Below the pieces are notes generated by a model. It did no database searches. It saw nothing but the letters and a program-made list of their open reading frames with translations, and was not told the origin of the DNA. This document shows, piece after piece, positions 7,742-16,689 of a stretch of DNA of 64,000 nt. Every line of letters starts with the position of its first letter. The stretch's first letter is position 1. The position numbers were made by a program, and so were the translations under genes. This stretch comes from J054 sp965221985 (GTDB lineage: Bacteria; Pseudomonadota; Gammaproteobacteria; Steroidobacterales; GCA-2729495): NCBI GenBank assembly GCA_965221985.1, contig OZ244928.1:2728001-2792000 (forward strand), written 5' to 3'.

Positions 7742-8701
7742 TTAGGGACGTTCCGCAGCACCAACTCGGTCCAACACGCCCTGCAATTCCTCATCCAAGG
7801 GACAGTCCACACGCAACAATCGCCCATCGCGCGGACTGTCAAAACTCAGTGCGATGGCGTGCAAGAACAACCTCTGCAAGCCGAAGCGTCGTTGCGCCAC
7901 ATCATCGTGGGAACCATAGCGAGCATCCCCCGCAACGGGATGTCCGACATGGGCTGCATGCACACGAATTTGGTGAGTCCGGCCGGTTTCGAGCAAGACG
8001 TCCACCAAGCTTAGTGCTCGGTACCGTTTGTAGGGGGTAAACCGGCTGCGGGCAGTCTTGCCTGCCTCATCAACGCAGACGTGGCGCTCACCCCCGCGCC
8101 GCCGGTGGGTTAGCAGGGGTGCATCGATCAAACGTTCCTTTCCCTTGAAACGTCCACAAAGCAAAGTTTGGTAATGCTTGCGCACGCTACCTTCGCGAAA
8201 TTGCTCGTGTAGATTCCGCAAGGCCGGCCTGCGCTTGGCCACTAGCAAGCAACCGCTGGTCTCGCGATCCAAACGATGCACCAACTCCAGACCAGGCGTC
8301 TGTGGTCGCGCTTGGCGTAGCAGTTCAATGGCGCCCCAGCTCACCCCGCTGCCCCCATGCACCGCCAGACCAGCGGGTTTGTCAAGCACCAGCAAGTCCC
8401 GGTCCTCGTAAAGAATCCGTTCCGCCAGCCAAGTCAACTTATCCGCCGGCGTGCCGGCCGGCCGCTGCGCTTGAGGCTGCCGCAGCGGCGGAATCCGCAC
8501 CTGATCATCCAAAGCGACTCGTTTATCGGGCCGTGCGCGCCCCCCGTTAACTCGTACCTCGCCGCTGCGTATCATGCGATACACTCGGGAACGCGGCACG
8601 CCTTTCAAACGACTGAGCAAGAAATTATCCAGTCTGCGCCCGACATCGTCCGCGGTGACCCCAACAATGCTCGGGCCATTGGGCTGTAAAGCTTTATTCA
8701 T
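7742..8701 (-). CDS. rluC: 23S rRNA pseudouridine synthase RluC
   Basis: An RluA-family enzyme that isomerises specific uridines of 23S rRNA (positions 955, 2504 and 2580 in E. coli). An N-terminal S4 RNA-binding domain (RLDNFLLSRLKGVPRSRVYRM, split here only by reading order) precedes the catalytic domain. The active-site Asp is in HRLDRETSGC. I use ATG 8701 because its N-terminus lines up with E. coli RluC; ATGs at 8713 and 8722 are possible. It is divergent from rne, the usual arrangement. Confidence 0.92.
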   Translation of the reverse strand: MNKALQPNGPSIVGVTADDVGRRLDNFLLSRLKGVPRSRVYRMIRSGEVRVNGGRARPDKRVALDDQVRIPPLRQPQAQRPAGTPADKLTWLAERILYEDRDLLVLDKPAGLAVHGGSGVSWGAIELLRQARPQTPGLELVHRLDRETSGCLLVAKRRPALRNLHEQFREGSVRKHYQTLLCGRFKGKERLIDAPLLTHRRRGGERHVCVDEAGKTARSRFTPYKRYRALSLVDVLLETGRTHQIRVHAAHVGHPVAGDARYGSHDDVAQRRFGLQRLFLHAIALSFDSPRDGRLLRVDCPLDEELQGVLDRVGAAERP

Positions 8702-8721
8702 GCGGCGCGGCATCCAGTGCA

Positions 8722-8750
8722 TTGCTGCCCGATGTGGGCGCTGCTATATT
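8722..8750 (+). promoter_or_regulatory. Sigma70-type promoter for rne
   Basis: TTGCTG (8722-8727), 17 bases, then TATATT (8745-8750) with an extended -10 TG at 8742-8743. The predicted start of transcription near 8757 gives a leader of about 333 bases before the rne ATG, close to the 361-base leader of E. coli rne. Confidence 0.6.
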
Positions 8751-8756
8751 AACGAC

Positions 8757-9089
8757 TGCGTCTGAGGACGCCCACTGGTCCCGATAGCGGGACCCATGTT
8801 TTTTTGCTGCGACCGGCATATCGGTCGAGCCACGCAAGTCCTGCGATGCAGGTCTTCAATCGGGCACCTGGAGAAACTCCGATGCAGCTTGGCATCCAGT
8901 TTCACCACTGAATTCTAAAGGATCCGCTCACGATGAAAGCGGTCGGCCAATTTGGATTGATGCTTATATTTTTGGGCAGGGCATGGTTTCGGCCGTTCGC
9001 CCGCCTAATGAGTATTGCCGCATACCAGACTGGCTGCGCAGTTCAGTGTTGCATCTCTAGGCGCCCCATTAACGAAAAGTTTGGGGCTT
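8757..9089 (+). promoter_or_regulatory. Long 5' leader of rne (probable autoregulatory region)
   Basis: This stretch has no credible gene and several short hairpins: GACCG/CGGTC at 8811-8826 and CCTGC-GAT-GCAGG at 8840-8852, after the stronger one at 8777-8794. In gammaproteobacteria RNase E binds and cleaves its own structured leader to hold its level constant (Rfam family rne5). Length and position fit that model. I could not confirm that the fold matches rne5 itself. Confidence 0.5.
8777..8805 (+). terminator. Intrinsic-terminator-like hairpin inside the rne leader
   Basis: GGTCCCG-ATAG-CGGGACC forms a perfect 7-bp GC-rich stem at 8777-8794; CATG and seven T residues follow to 8805. It sits only about 20 bases after the predicted rne transcription start, so it could act as an attenuator. 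It lies before, not after, the gene, and cannot serve the minus-strand rluC, which starts here. Confidence 0.5.
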
Positions 9090-11441
9090 ATGAAAAGAAT
9101 GCTTGTAAACGCAACTCAAGAAGAAGAGTTGCGATTGGCCATGGTCGATGGCCAACGACTGTACGATCTCGATATTGAGGCCCGTTCGCAGACACAAAAA
9201 AAGGCGAACATTTACAAGGGGCGAATCACACGCATCGAGCCAAGTCTCGACGCGGCATTTGTCGACTATGGTGCTGAACGCCATGGTTTTCTGCCCCTAA
9301 AAGAAATCTCTTCTGAGTATTTCGTCCGCGAGCCGGAATCCGGTGGCCGGATCAATATCAAGCAGGTCTTAAGAGAAGGCCAAGATATTGTCGTGCAGGT
9401 GGACAAAGAAGAACGGGGCAATAAAGGTGCGGCCCTGACAACCTTCATCAGTCTCGCCGGCCGCTTCATCGTCTTAATGCCAAACAATCCACGGGCCGGT
9501 GGTGTGTCGCGCCGTATTACTGGAGAGGAGCGCGATTTGGTTCGCGATGCCCTGGCGCAGTTGGATCTCGACGACGGCATGGGGGTCATTGTGCGCACGG
9601 CCGGGGTTGGGCGCAGCAAGGAAGAATTGAACTGGGACCTGGAGTATTTACTCGGGATCTGGAATGCGATCAAAGAAGCGGTGGTTACTCGGTCTTCACC
9701 CTGCCTCATCTTCCAGGACAGCAATGCCATTATTCGCGCTCTTCGCGATCACCTGAATTCAGACATCGGCGAAATTCTCATCGACGACGAGAAAGTCTAC
9801 CAAGAAGCCAAAGAATTCGCCGAACGCGCTATGCCGCATAATTTGCGCAAATTGAAGCTGTATTCAGATAACGTACCTCTATTTACACGCTACCAAATTG
9901 AAAGCCAAATTGAATCGGCCTTTGCCCATACGGTTCAGCTACCCTCCGGCGGCAGCATTGTTATCGATCACACTGAAGCGCTAGTTTCCATCGACATTAA
10001 TTCGTCTCGGGCTACCAAAGGCGGCGATATTGAAGCCACCGCGCTGGCTACCAATTTAGAAGCGGCGGATGAAGTCGCTCGCCAATGCCGTTTGCGCGAT
10101 TTGGGCGGCTTGTTAGTCATTGACTTTATCGATATGAGCCCGCAAAAACACCAGCGCGAGGTCGAAAACCGTTTGCGCGACGCAGTGCGCCCTGATCGCG
10201 CACGTGTACAACTGGGCCGCATATCGCGTTTTGGCTTAATGGAAATGTCTCGGCAACGCCTAAAACCATCCTTAGGTGAATCCGCGCATAGTATCTGCCC
10301 GAGGTGCAACGGCATTGGACACGTCCGTAGCGTCGAATCCTTGGCACTGTCGATACTGCGCATCATTGGCGAGGAGGTTCGCAAGGAAAGAACGGCTAAA
10401 GTCATCGCGCAATTGCCCATCAACGTTGCGACCTATTTGCTCAATGAAAAACGCGAATGGATTAGCAGTATTGAGCAGCGTGAGGAGGTTGCGGTTTTAT
10501 TGGTTGCTAATCCCGATTTGGAAACGCCCAACTATTCCATTCGCCGGGTGCGTGACGATCAAACTCTGTTGCCAGAAAACACTGGCGTAAGTTATGACTT
10601 AAGGGGTGAAGAGGAAATTGAGGACCCAGCGACCGCACTTCCGGCCCGCAGCAAGCCAGAGAAGCCAGCCGTCACGGTGGTAGCACCCGCCGCACCGCCA
10701 CCACCGGCGCCGAACAGCGCGGCAAACTTGGCTACCGCCCCCAGTAAACCCGGAATCTTCGTGCGTCTTTGGCAATTCTTTTTTGCCAGTGGTGATGTGG
10801 CGAAACCCAAACAGCGGGGCGATGCTCGGCGTAGAACTCAACGAAGTAGCAATGCAACGCGCAAGCGGAGCAACACGAATCGTGGCGGTCAACGCCAGGC
10901 AGCGCAAAATCGTGCGCGAGGTGGTCGCGGCAATCAACGTCAGCGAAATCGTGGTAACAAACGCCCTGCCAATGAGGCTAAAACAAATCAGCCCAAGCGC
11001 AACGAGCAAGCCGATAAGGACCAGGCCGCGGGTAAGCGCAACGCAAACAGCAACCAAAAGCCGCGGCGACGCAGACGCCGCCGCTCTGCCGACAGCGGAC
11101 AATCAAATACGAAGGGCACGGACAAGCCATCGGAAACTACCGCGAAAGCTAAGAATGGCCAAAACGCGAAGCGCCCAAAGCCCGACCAACAGAGCGAAAA
11201 AGTGGCTGCGGAAAAACCCTCCGCGGAGCGTTCTACCGCGCGAGCTGACCACGCACCCGCGGCAGAAAAACCCGACCAGACGGCCAATAAGCCCAATTCG
11301 AATACCCAATCACAGGAACAAGCGCGCCGACTGCCGTGGGAAGAGACTAAGCCTAAAGATCAAGGGAAAACTTATAGCGTTTGGTCGTCAGAAGATCCCA
11401 AGGACAAGGATACGACGCCCGGCAGCCGGCGAGATTACTAG
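9090..11441 (+). CDS. rne: Ribonuclease E
   Basis: The main endoribonuclease for mRNA decay and rRNA/tRNA processing, on the inner face of the membrane. The true start is ATG 9090: MKRMLVNATQEEELRLAMVD matches the family exactly, whereas an ATG at 9015 would add 25 unrelated residues. The S1 domain is near residues 36-120 (KKANIYKGRITRIEPSLDAAF), the DNase I-like part holds VSIDINSSRATKG, and the zinc link CPRCNGIG joins subunits. The C-terminal third is low-complexity, with Arg-rich RNA-binding patches and a final KTYSVWSS peptide. At 783 residues it is shorter than the 1061 of E. coli, so the degradosome scaffold is reduced. Confidence 0.96.
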   Translation: MKRMLVNATQEEELRLAMVDGQRLYDLDIEARSQTQKKANIYKGRITRIEPSLDAAFVDYGAERHGFLPLKEISSEYFVREPESGGRINIKQVLREGQDIVVQVDKEERGNKGAALTTFISLAGRFIVLMPNNPRAGGVSRRITGEERDLVRDALAQLDLDDGMGVIVRTAGVGRSKEELNWDLEYLLGIWNAIKEAVVTRSSPCLIFQDSNAIIRALRDHLNSDIGEILIDDEKVYQEAKEFAERAMPHNLRKLKLYSDNVPLFTRYQIESQIESAFAHTVQLPSGGSIVIDHTEALVSIDINSSRATKGGDIEATALATNLEAADEVARQCRLRDLGGLLVIDFIDMSPQKHQREVENRLRDAVRPDRARVQLGRISRFGLMEMSRQRLKPSLGESAHSICPRCNGIGHVRSVESLALSILRIIGEEVRKERTAKVIAQLPINVATYLLNEKREWISSIEQREEVAVLLVANPDLETPNYSIRRVRDDQTLLPENTGVSYDLRGEEEIEDPATALPARSKPEKPAVTVVAPAAPPPPAPNSAANLATAPSKPGIFVRLWQFFFASGDVAKPKQRGDARRRTQRSSNATRKRSNTNRGGQRQAAQNRARGGRGNQRQRNRGNKRPANEAKTNQPKRNEQADKDQAAGKRNANSNQKPRRRRRRRSADSGQSNTKGTDKPSETTAKAKNGQNAKRPKPDQQSEKVAAEKPSAERSTARADHAPAAEKPDQTANKPNSNTQSQEQARRLPWEETKPKDQGKTYSVWSSEDPKDKDTTPGSRRDY

Positions 11442-11457
11442 CCGCAAACGGGCTAGT
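11437..11457. terminator. Hairpin between convergent rne and ptp genes
   Basis: ACTAGCC (11437-11443) pairs with GGCTAGT (11451-11457), a 7-bp stem overlapping both stop codons. No T-run follows on either strand, so termination ability is uncertain. Confidence 0.3.
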
Positions 11458-11974
11458 CGGCGACAGAGCGACGGCGAGCCGCTGCCCGGCCTTGTATCTC
11501 GGACAAGAGTCCCTCCATACCTTCTTCGAGGAGGTCCAGTACGCGCTCGAATCCGCTGGACCCGCCGTAATATGGATCAGGGACATCCGCAGCCCGGCGA
11601 GACTCAGAAAAATCCAACAATAGGCGTGCTTTGTCGCGCCTGCCTTGCGGCGCAATCTCATGCATATACTCGAGATTGTCCCGATCCATGGCAATTAGCA
11701 GATCATGGGTCTCGAAATCTTCGGGAACCAACTGCCGGGCCTTGAGAGGTTCTATGTCTATTCCGCGGTTCTTCGCCGCTGCCTGCGCCCGCGGATCCGG
11801 CGGTGAGCCAATGTGATAGCTGTGAGTACCGGCCGAGTCGACATAGACCAACAAATCGCCGAGGTATTCTTCGGACCATTTTCTGAGCAAGCCCTCGGCC
11901 ATTGGCGAGCGGCAAATATTGCCCATGCAAACCATCAAGACGCTGACATCGGACTGTGCCGCTGATAGGGGCAC
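11453..11974 (-). CDS. Low-molecular-weight protein-tyrosine phosphatase
   Basis: The catalytic loop VCMGNICRSP (C-X5-R) is followed by the general acid in DVPDPYYGG near the C-terminus, both hallmarks of the family. Such enzymes dephosphorylate tyrosine, often Wzc-type kinases of capsule synthesis, or arsenate. The frame is open back to 12052 inside kdsB, but that stretch looks like out-of-frame kdsB sequence. I prefer the GTG at 11974, just after the kdsB stop, which puts the Cys at residue 16; the start is not certain. It ends the KDO/lipid A cluster. No kinase partner is in the window. Confidence 0.85.
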   Translation of the reverse strand: MPLSAAQSDVSVLMVCMGNICRSPMAEGLLRKWSEEYLGDLLVYVDSAGTHSYHIGSPPDPRAQAAAKNRGIDIEPLKARQLVPEDFETHDLLIAMDRDNLEYMHEIAPQGRRDKARLLLDFSESRRAADVPDPYYGGSSGFERVLDLLEEGMEGLLSEIQGRAAARRRSVAD

Positions 11975-11996
11975 ATCATCTATGTCAGCGCCGGAC

Positions 11997-12740
11997 TCAT
12001 CTTCTCGCAAGGTACGCCGCCGCTTTACCCAAGTCTTCAACCGTGTCCACATCGGGTCCGTGAGCCTCAGTTGCCGTTCCGACGCGAATCTCCATGCCCA
12101 ACCATAAGGCCCTTAGCTGTTCGAGTCTTTCAACTTCCTCAAGATAACACGCGGGTGTCGCACTAAGCGTGCGCAATGCCTCAACTTTGTAGGCATAGAT
12201 GCCCAGATGACGCCGAGCCTCCGTAGGCAGGCTCTGACTACCATGTCCGGCCGCGGGAATGGGACTGCGGCTAAAGTACAAAGCTCGACCGTCGCGGTCC
12301 GTCACCAGCTTAACGACATTTTTGTCGTGGTAGTCGGCGGGCTTTTCAAGCGCGGTGGATAATGTTGCCATGTCCGCGGAAGCATTGTCGGCTAGAAGCT
12401 GCGCAACGCTCGCGACGCTCGCCGACGGCAAACAGGGTGCGTCCCCCTGCAAATTGACAACGATGGCGTCTTTTGGCCAACACCTAATAGCAGCAACTTC
12501 GGCAACTCGATCCGTACCGGATTGATGATCCGAGTCGGTCATTATTGCCACGCCACCGAAAGCCTCGACCACATCTGCAATCGCTTGGTCATCGGTCGCA
12601 ATCAAAACTTCGCTGGCGCCGGCGGCCAAGGCATTGTCATAAACATGCTGAATCATTGGCCGGCCCTCAAGGGGCGCCAGGATTTTTCCCGGGAATCGGC
12701 TCGACGCGTAGCGCGCGGGAATGACGACTTTATATTCCAT
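11997..12740 (-). CDS. kdsB: CMP-KDO synthetase (3-deoxy-manno-octulosonate cytidylyltransferase)
   Basis: KdsB activates KDO with CTP for the lipopolysaccharide inner core. The N-terminal nucleotide-binding signature VVIPARYASSRFPGK is present, as are INLQGD-type (VVNLQGDAP) and DRDGRALYFSRSPIP segments. Its 247 residues match the family. It follows lpxK after 30 bases; the small Trm112/YcaR-like gene found between them in enteric bacteria is missing. Confidence 0.97.
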   Translation of the reverse strand: MEYKVVIPARYASSRFPGKILAPLEGRPMIQHVYDNALAAGASEVLIATDDQAIADVVEAFGGVAIMTDSDHQSGTDRVAEVAAIRCWPKDAIVVNLQGDAPCLPSASVASVAQLLADNASADMATLSTALEKPADYHDKNVVKLVTDRDGRALYFSRSPIPAAGHGSQSLPTEARRHLGIYAYKVEALRTLSATPACYLEEVERLEQLRALWLGMEIRVGTATEAHGPDVDTVEDLGKAAAYLARR

Positions 12741-12770
12741 GGGTAAGCTGTCCTAGCTGACGATATGCGC

Positions 12771-13787
12771 CTAACGCTGCAGCGTGACGCCGCCGGGCCA
12801 AAGCCTCTGCAACTGCACCGCGAGCGCTGCCTCGGCCGCTGGAGACAACACCGCCTTAACCGGCAAGTACCAGGCATCCATGTCTGTATCCGGCAGATAT
12901 TTCACGGCATCCTTTTCCGTCATGATAATGGGCTTATCTTCTCGACGCCGGAGCTCATCAAGGCTCGTGTATCCGTGGTCCCCGACCGGCACGGTTTCGA
13001 TCAGCAACCCCGACTGGCGCAGCCCTGCGTAAAACCGCTCGGGGTGACCAATGCCCGCGATGGCCCAAACATTCCGGCCAGCGAAACGACTTAAGGCATG
13101 AGAATGCAGACCGTCCAAACTCTTAAGCTCGCCTGACACCAGCTCGAAGCCAAAACCCAACGGCGGATTGAACTCGCCATTGACGAGTAACAAATCGACA
13201 GCCGCCAAGCGCGAAGAAGGCTCACGCAAGGGACCGGCTGGTAAGAGTCGGTCATTGCCCGTCATACGCTGCCCATCGAGCACGGCAATTTCCAAATCAC
13301 GGGCCAAGCGATAGTGTTGCAGGCCGTCATCCGCGATTACACAGTTCGCGCCCGCGATCACGACTTGTTTCGCAGCGGCGACGCGATCTATACCCACACA
13401 AACGGGAACACCGGTTCGCCGGGCGAGCAATAGCGGTTCATCGCCCACGTCACCGGCGGAATCGTCATCACCTACCAGATGAGGCCCCGCGCCCTTGGAG
13501 CCACCGTAACCGCGGCTCACAATTCCTGGTCGGCGGCCCGCGGCCGTGAGCTGCCGGGCTAAGTACTCCACAATCGGTGTTTTACCCGCACCGCCCACGG
13601 TGATATTGCCAACAACAATCACCGGCGCACCAATGGTTTCGCTCCTGAGTAGGCCGCGCCGATAAGCGCCCCGGCGAACGCCGCTGGCAAAGCCAAATCC
13701 GCGCGCTAGTAATCTCAGCGCCGCATTCGGTCGGGAATCGCCGTACCAAGCCCGCTCGAGCGCCTGAGCTAGACTAGGCAGCCTCAT
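12771..13787 (-). CDS. lpxK: Tetraacyldisaccharide 4'-kinase LpxK
   Basis: LpxK phosphorylates the lipid A disaccharide to lipid IVA at the inner membrane. The P-loop is VVVGNITVGGAGKTP. Residues near the N-terminus (ERAWYGDS) and the VIADDGLQHYRL segment are family marks. I start at ATG 13787 (MRLPSLAQALERAWY), which overlaps the end of msbA by 14 bases; an earlier ATG at 13817 lies deeper in msbA. Cotranscription with msbA is the usual arrangement. Confidence 0.95.
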   Translation of the reverse strand: MRLPSLAQALERAWYGDSRPNAALRLLARGFGFASGVRRGAYRRGLLRSETIGAPVIVVGNITVGGAGKTPIVEYLARQLTAAGRRPGIVSRGYGGSKGAGPHLVGDDDSAGDVGDEPLLLARRTGVPVCVGIDRVAAAKQVVIAGANCVIADDGLQHYRLARDLEIAVLDGQRMTGNDRLLPAGPLREPSSRLAAVDLLLVNGEFNPPLGFGFELVSGELKSLDGLHSHALSRFAGRNVWAIAGIGHPERFYAGLRQSGLLIETVPVGDHGYTSLDELRRREDKPIIMTEKDAVKYLPDTDMDAWYLPVKAVLSPAAEAALAVQLQRLWPGGVTLQR

Positions 13788-15534
13788 CCCTAAACTGTAA
13801 TCGATAGAGGGTTGCATAGTGCCCGTTTAGGGCCAGCAACTCATCGTGGGTGCCCAATTCCACAATGCGGCCTTCCGACATCACAATGATTCGATCCGCG
13901 TTCTCCACCGTGGACAGGCGATGCGCAATCACCAGTGTGGTGCGGTTCATCATCAGTTTTTGCAAAGCCTGCTGAATATGCCGTTCGGACTGGGTATCCA
14001 AGGCCGAGGTGGCTTCGTCCAACACCAGCACCGGTGCGTTTTTCAACAAAGCCCTGGCGATGGCGATGCGCTGACGCTGCCCGCCGGATAGCAAGACCCC
14101 CCGCTCACCGACTGGTGTGTCTAACCCCCGGGGCAATTGCTTCGCGAATTCATCGACGTGGGCCGCGTGCGCTGCTGTCTCAATCTCAGCGCGGCTAGCA
14201 TCCTTAAGTCCGCCATAAGCGATGTTATTGGCAATGCTGTCATCGAATAACACGACCTCCTGGCTGACCAGGCTAATTTGTTCACGTAGGGCTGTCAGAG
14301 AGTATTCAGAAAGCGACCGTTGGTCTAACAATATTTCGCCGGAGTCGGGCTCATAGAAGCGGGGTAATAAACTAACCAGGGTTGATTTTCCACTACCCGA
14401 ACGCCCGACTATCGCGAGTGTCTCGCCCGACGATACCGACAAGTTGATATCGCTCAGCACGGCCCCTTTCGCCGCCGCATAACTGAAATTCACCTGGCGG
14501 AACTCAACCGCACCCTCGGCCCTAGGGCCTACATAGCTGCCAGTATCAGATTCTTCGGCTTCATCGAGAATACTGAAGATACTACTACCCGCAGCAATGC
14601 CCCGCTGGATAGCGGCATTGATACCAGTGAGGGCGCGCAAGGGGCGCAGCAGAAAGACCATCGCGGTTAGAAAGCCGACAAAATCACCCAAATCAGCGGG
14701 GCGAACAGATTTTTGTGTCGCGAAAAACAGCACGCCCGCCACGCCCAAGGCGATGACCAATCCGGTCAGTCCATCGCCTACCGCGCGGCTAGCCGTAAGC
14801 CGCATATTGATGCGACGATTCGTTTCATTGGCGTCTTCAAAGCGTTGAATTTCATAGTCCTGACCAGCAAAAATCTTAATGATTCTATGGCTTTGCAATG
14901 CATCGCTCGTAATTCGCATTACGTCACCCATGGACTGCTGAATGCGCGCATTGTGACGCCGAAAAAGCGCACCTAGGTACCTAATCATGAAGGCAATAAT
15001 GGGCGCCACGATCAGTAGAAAGATTGATAGAGGTGGGCTCAAATAGGTCATGTAAATGACCAAACCAATGATGGTTAAGGTGTCACGGATAAGGACGGTG
15101 ACAACATCCGATGTCGCCGAGGCAATCTGCTCGATGTTATAGGCAAGCTTCGCCAACAATTCACCGCCCGAACGCAAGTCAAAATAGGCTGTGGGCAGGC
15201 GCAAGAACTTTTCGAAAACCTCGCCCCGCAGCGTCTTGATCACTTTTCGACCAATCCAACCCAAGCCGTAAGACGAACCAAAACCCGCGAAGCCGCGCAC
15301 AATGAATAGGGCCAAGATACCCAGGGGCACCGCGCGACTGATGGATGTCGGGTCCATGGTCGTGTCGCCGTCTTCCGCTGCAGGCGTCAAGGAATCGACC
15401 AATTGGCTAATGAGATAGGCGAATGCCGTGTCTGTCGCGGCGAAAAAAACCATGGCTAAGGCCGCCAACAAGAACACGCCCCAATAAGGCGCACAATAGC
15501 TCAAAAGCCGCTGATAGACCGCAAGACTACTCAT
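13774..15534 (-). CDS. msbA: Lipid A flippase MsbA (ABC transporter)
   Basis: A 586-residue half-transporter: six membrane segments in the first 320 residues, then an ATPase domain. Walker A is VGRSGSGKST, the signature is LLSGGQRQRIAIARAL and Walker B is PVLVLDEATSALD. MsbA flips core-lipid A to the outer leaflet of the inner membrane. Its position between exbD and lpxK, 46 bases after exbD, supports MsbA over a generic multidrug exporter. Confidence 0.94.
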   Translation of the reverse strand: MSSLAVYQRLLSYCAPYWGVFLLAALAMVFFAATDTAFAYLISQLVDSLTPAAEDGDTTMDPTSISRAVPLGILALFIVRGFAGFGSSYGLGWIGRKVIKTLRGEVFEKFLRLPTAYFDLRSGGELLAKLAYNIEQIASATSDVVTVLIRDTLTIIGLVIYMTYLSPPLSIFLLIVAPIIAFMIRYLGALFRRHNARIQQSMGDVMRITSDALQSHRIIKIFAGQDYEIQRFEDANETNRRINMRLTASRAVGDGLTGLVIALGVAGVLFFATQKSVRPADLGDFVGFLTAMVFLLRPLRALTGINAAIQRGIAAGSSIFSILDEAEESDTGSYVGPRAEGAVEFRQVNFSYAAAKGAVLSDINLSVSSGETLAIVGRSGSGKSTLVSLLPRFYEPDSGEILLDQRSLSEYSLTALREQISLVSQEVVLFDDSIANNIAYGGLKDASRAEIETAAHAAHVDEFAKQLPRGLDTPVGERGVLLSGGQRQRIAIARALLKNAPVLVLDEATSALDTQSERHIQQALQKLMMNRTTLVIAHRLSTVENADRIIVMSEGRIVELGTHDELLALNGHYATLYRLQFRDEAA

Positions 15535-15580
15535 GGTCCCTTCTGAAATATCAACGGACTCGCGTGTCGATGGCGCGTTA

Positions 15581-16012
15581 CTAATCAGACTGCTCCCCGG
15601 GCTTCAGCGTCGCGATGGCAATATCGGCAAATCCCAAACGACCCGCGGCGTCCATTGCAGTGACAACCGACTGATGGCTAGCGAGGGCGTCGGCGCTAAT
15701 GGTGACACTGGCGTTCGAATCGGTGTTGGGCCTCAATTTACGCAAGGCGGCCTGTAGGGTTGTAGCCCGGTTATCCACCAAGGCACGACCATTTACTAGA
15801 TAGTCGCCACGAGCAGTCACGGTAATTTCCAAGCCCAAAGCTTCCTGCCGGGGTGGCGCATCACTCTCGCTCTCAGGCAAGCGGATACTGAGCTGCGACT
15901 CACGAACAAAGCTCGTCGTGATCATAAAAAAAACCAGTAATAACAACACGACGTCAATGAGAGACGTCAAGTTAACCTCCGGCTCCTCGCGACTACCCGA
16001 CCGCAGCTTCAC
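15581..16012 (-). CDS. exbD: ExbD/TolR-family biopolymer transport protein
   Basis: One N-terminal membrane helix with the conserved Asp (VNLTSLIDVVLLLLVFFM) and a periplasmic C-terminal domain, about 143 residues. With ExbB it forms a proton channel that energises outer-membrane processes through TonB or a Tol-like partner. The open frame reaches back to 16132 inside exbB, but I prefer the GTG at 16012, which gives the normal short cytoplasmic tail and a 20-base overlap with exbB. No tonB is seen nearby. Confidence 0.88.
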   Translation of the reverse strand: MKLRSGSREEPEVNLTSLIDVVLLLLVFFMITTSFVRESQLSIRLPESESDAPPRQEALGLEITVTARGDYLVNGRALVDNRATTLQAALRKLRPNTDSNASVTISADALASHQSVVTAMDAAGRLGFADIAIATLKPGEQSD

Positions 16013-16640
16013 GACGACGACTTGTGGTGTTGGTGCTTTGTGTGCGTTGCAGGGCTTCCACCAGAGCGGTCGCCTCTTTCTCCATGCGAACCACCAGCGC
16101 ATCAACCCGACCCCGCAAGTAGCGATACGCAATCAGTGATGGTATGGCGACGCAAAGGCCAGCCGCCGTGGTAATCAAAGCCTCCGATATTCCGCCCGCC
16201 AAGACGGCGGGATCACCAATGCCATGGGTCGTAATGGCGGCAAAAACCTTGACCATGCCGATAACAGTACCCAATAAGCCCATCAAGGGCGTAATCGCGG
16301 CAATCGTCCCCAGGGAGTTGAGATAACGTTCTAGTTCGTGAACGACGTGTCGGCCCGTGTCTTCAATGCTTTCTTTCATGGCATCTCGATCACTGTCACG
16401 GTTTGCTAGCGCCGCCGCTAAAATCTCGCCGAGGGGCGAGCCCTCGTGCAAAGACTGTATATGCTTCGCTGTAAGCTGGCCTTTGTTAACCCATTCCCAA
16501 ACTTGGCGCGTCAGATTGCGCGGCACAACGCGGCTGTGCTGCAAGGTCCAAAGACGCTCCACGGTAATCGCGAAGGCAATCACCGAGCAGAGAATGATGG
16601 GCCACATGAGCAGGCCGCCGGACGCTACAATTTCCAACAT
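15993..16640 (-). CDS. exbB: ExbB/TolQ/MotA-family proton channel protein
   Basis: A 215-residue protein with three membrane segments, starting MLEIVASGGLLMWPIILCSV. The long cytoplasmic loop and the segment AAITPLMGLLGTVIGMVKVF, then GGISEALITTAAGLCVAIP, are the ExbB/TolQ core. It pairs with the overlapping exbD. This ExbBD pair between comEC and msbA is common in gammaproteobacteria; its specific client is not known. Confidence 0.9.
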   Translation of the reverse strand: MLEIVASGGLLMWPIILCSVIAFAITVERLWTLQHSRVVPRNLTRQVWEWVNKGQLTAKHIQSLHEGSPLGEILAAALANRDSDRDAMKESIEDTGRHVVHELERYLNSLGTIAAITPLMGLLGTVIGMVKVFAAITTHGIGDPAVLAGGISEALITTAAGLCVAIPSLIAYRYLRGRVDALVVRMEKEATALVEALQRTQSTNTTSRRREAAVG

Positions 16641-16689
16641 TGGGGATTGCTGCCTTTGCCAACATCGCGGACTATAACCGCGACCCCGA

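Noticed and set aside
8933..9178. 81-codon plus frame starting MKAVGQFGLML in the rne leader
   Set aside because: It runs into the rne coding sequence in another frame, has no family pattern, and its start lies in a region better explained as leader RNA.
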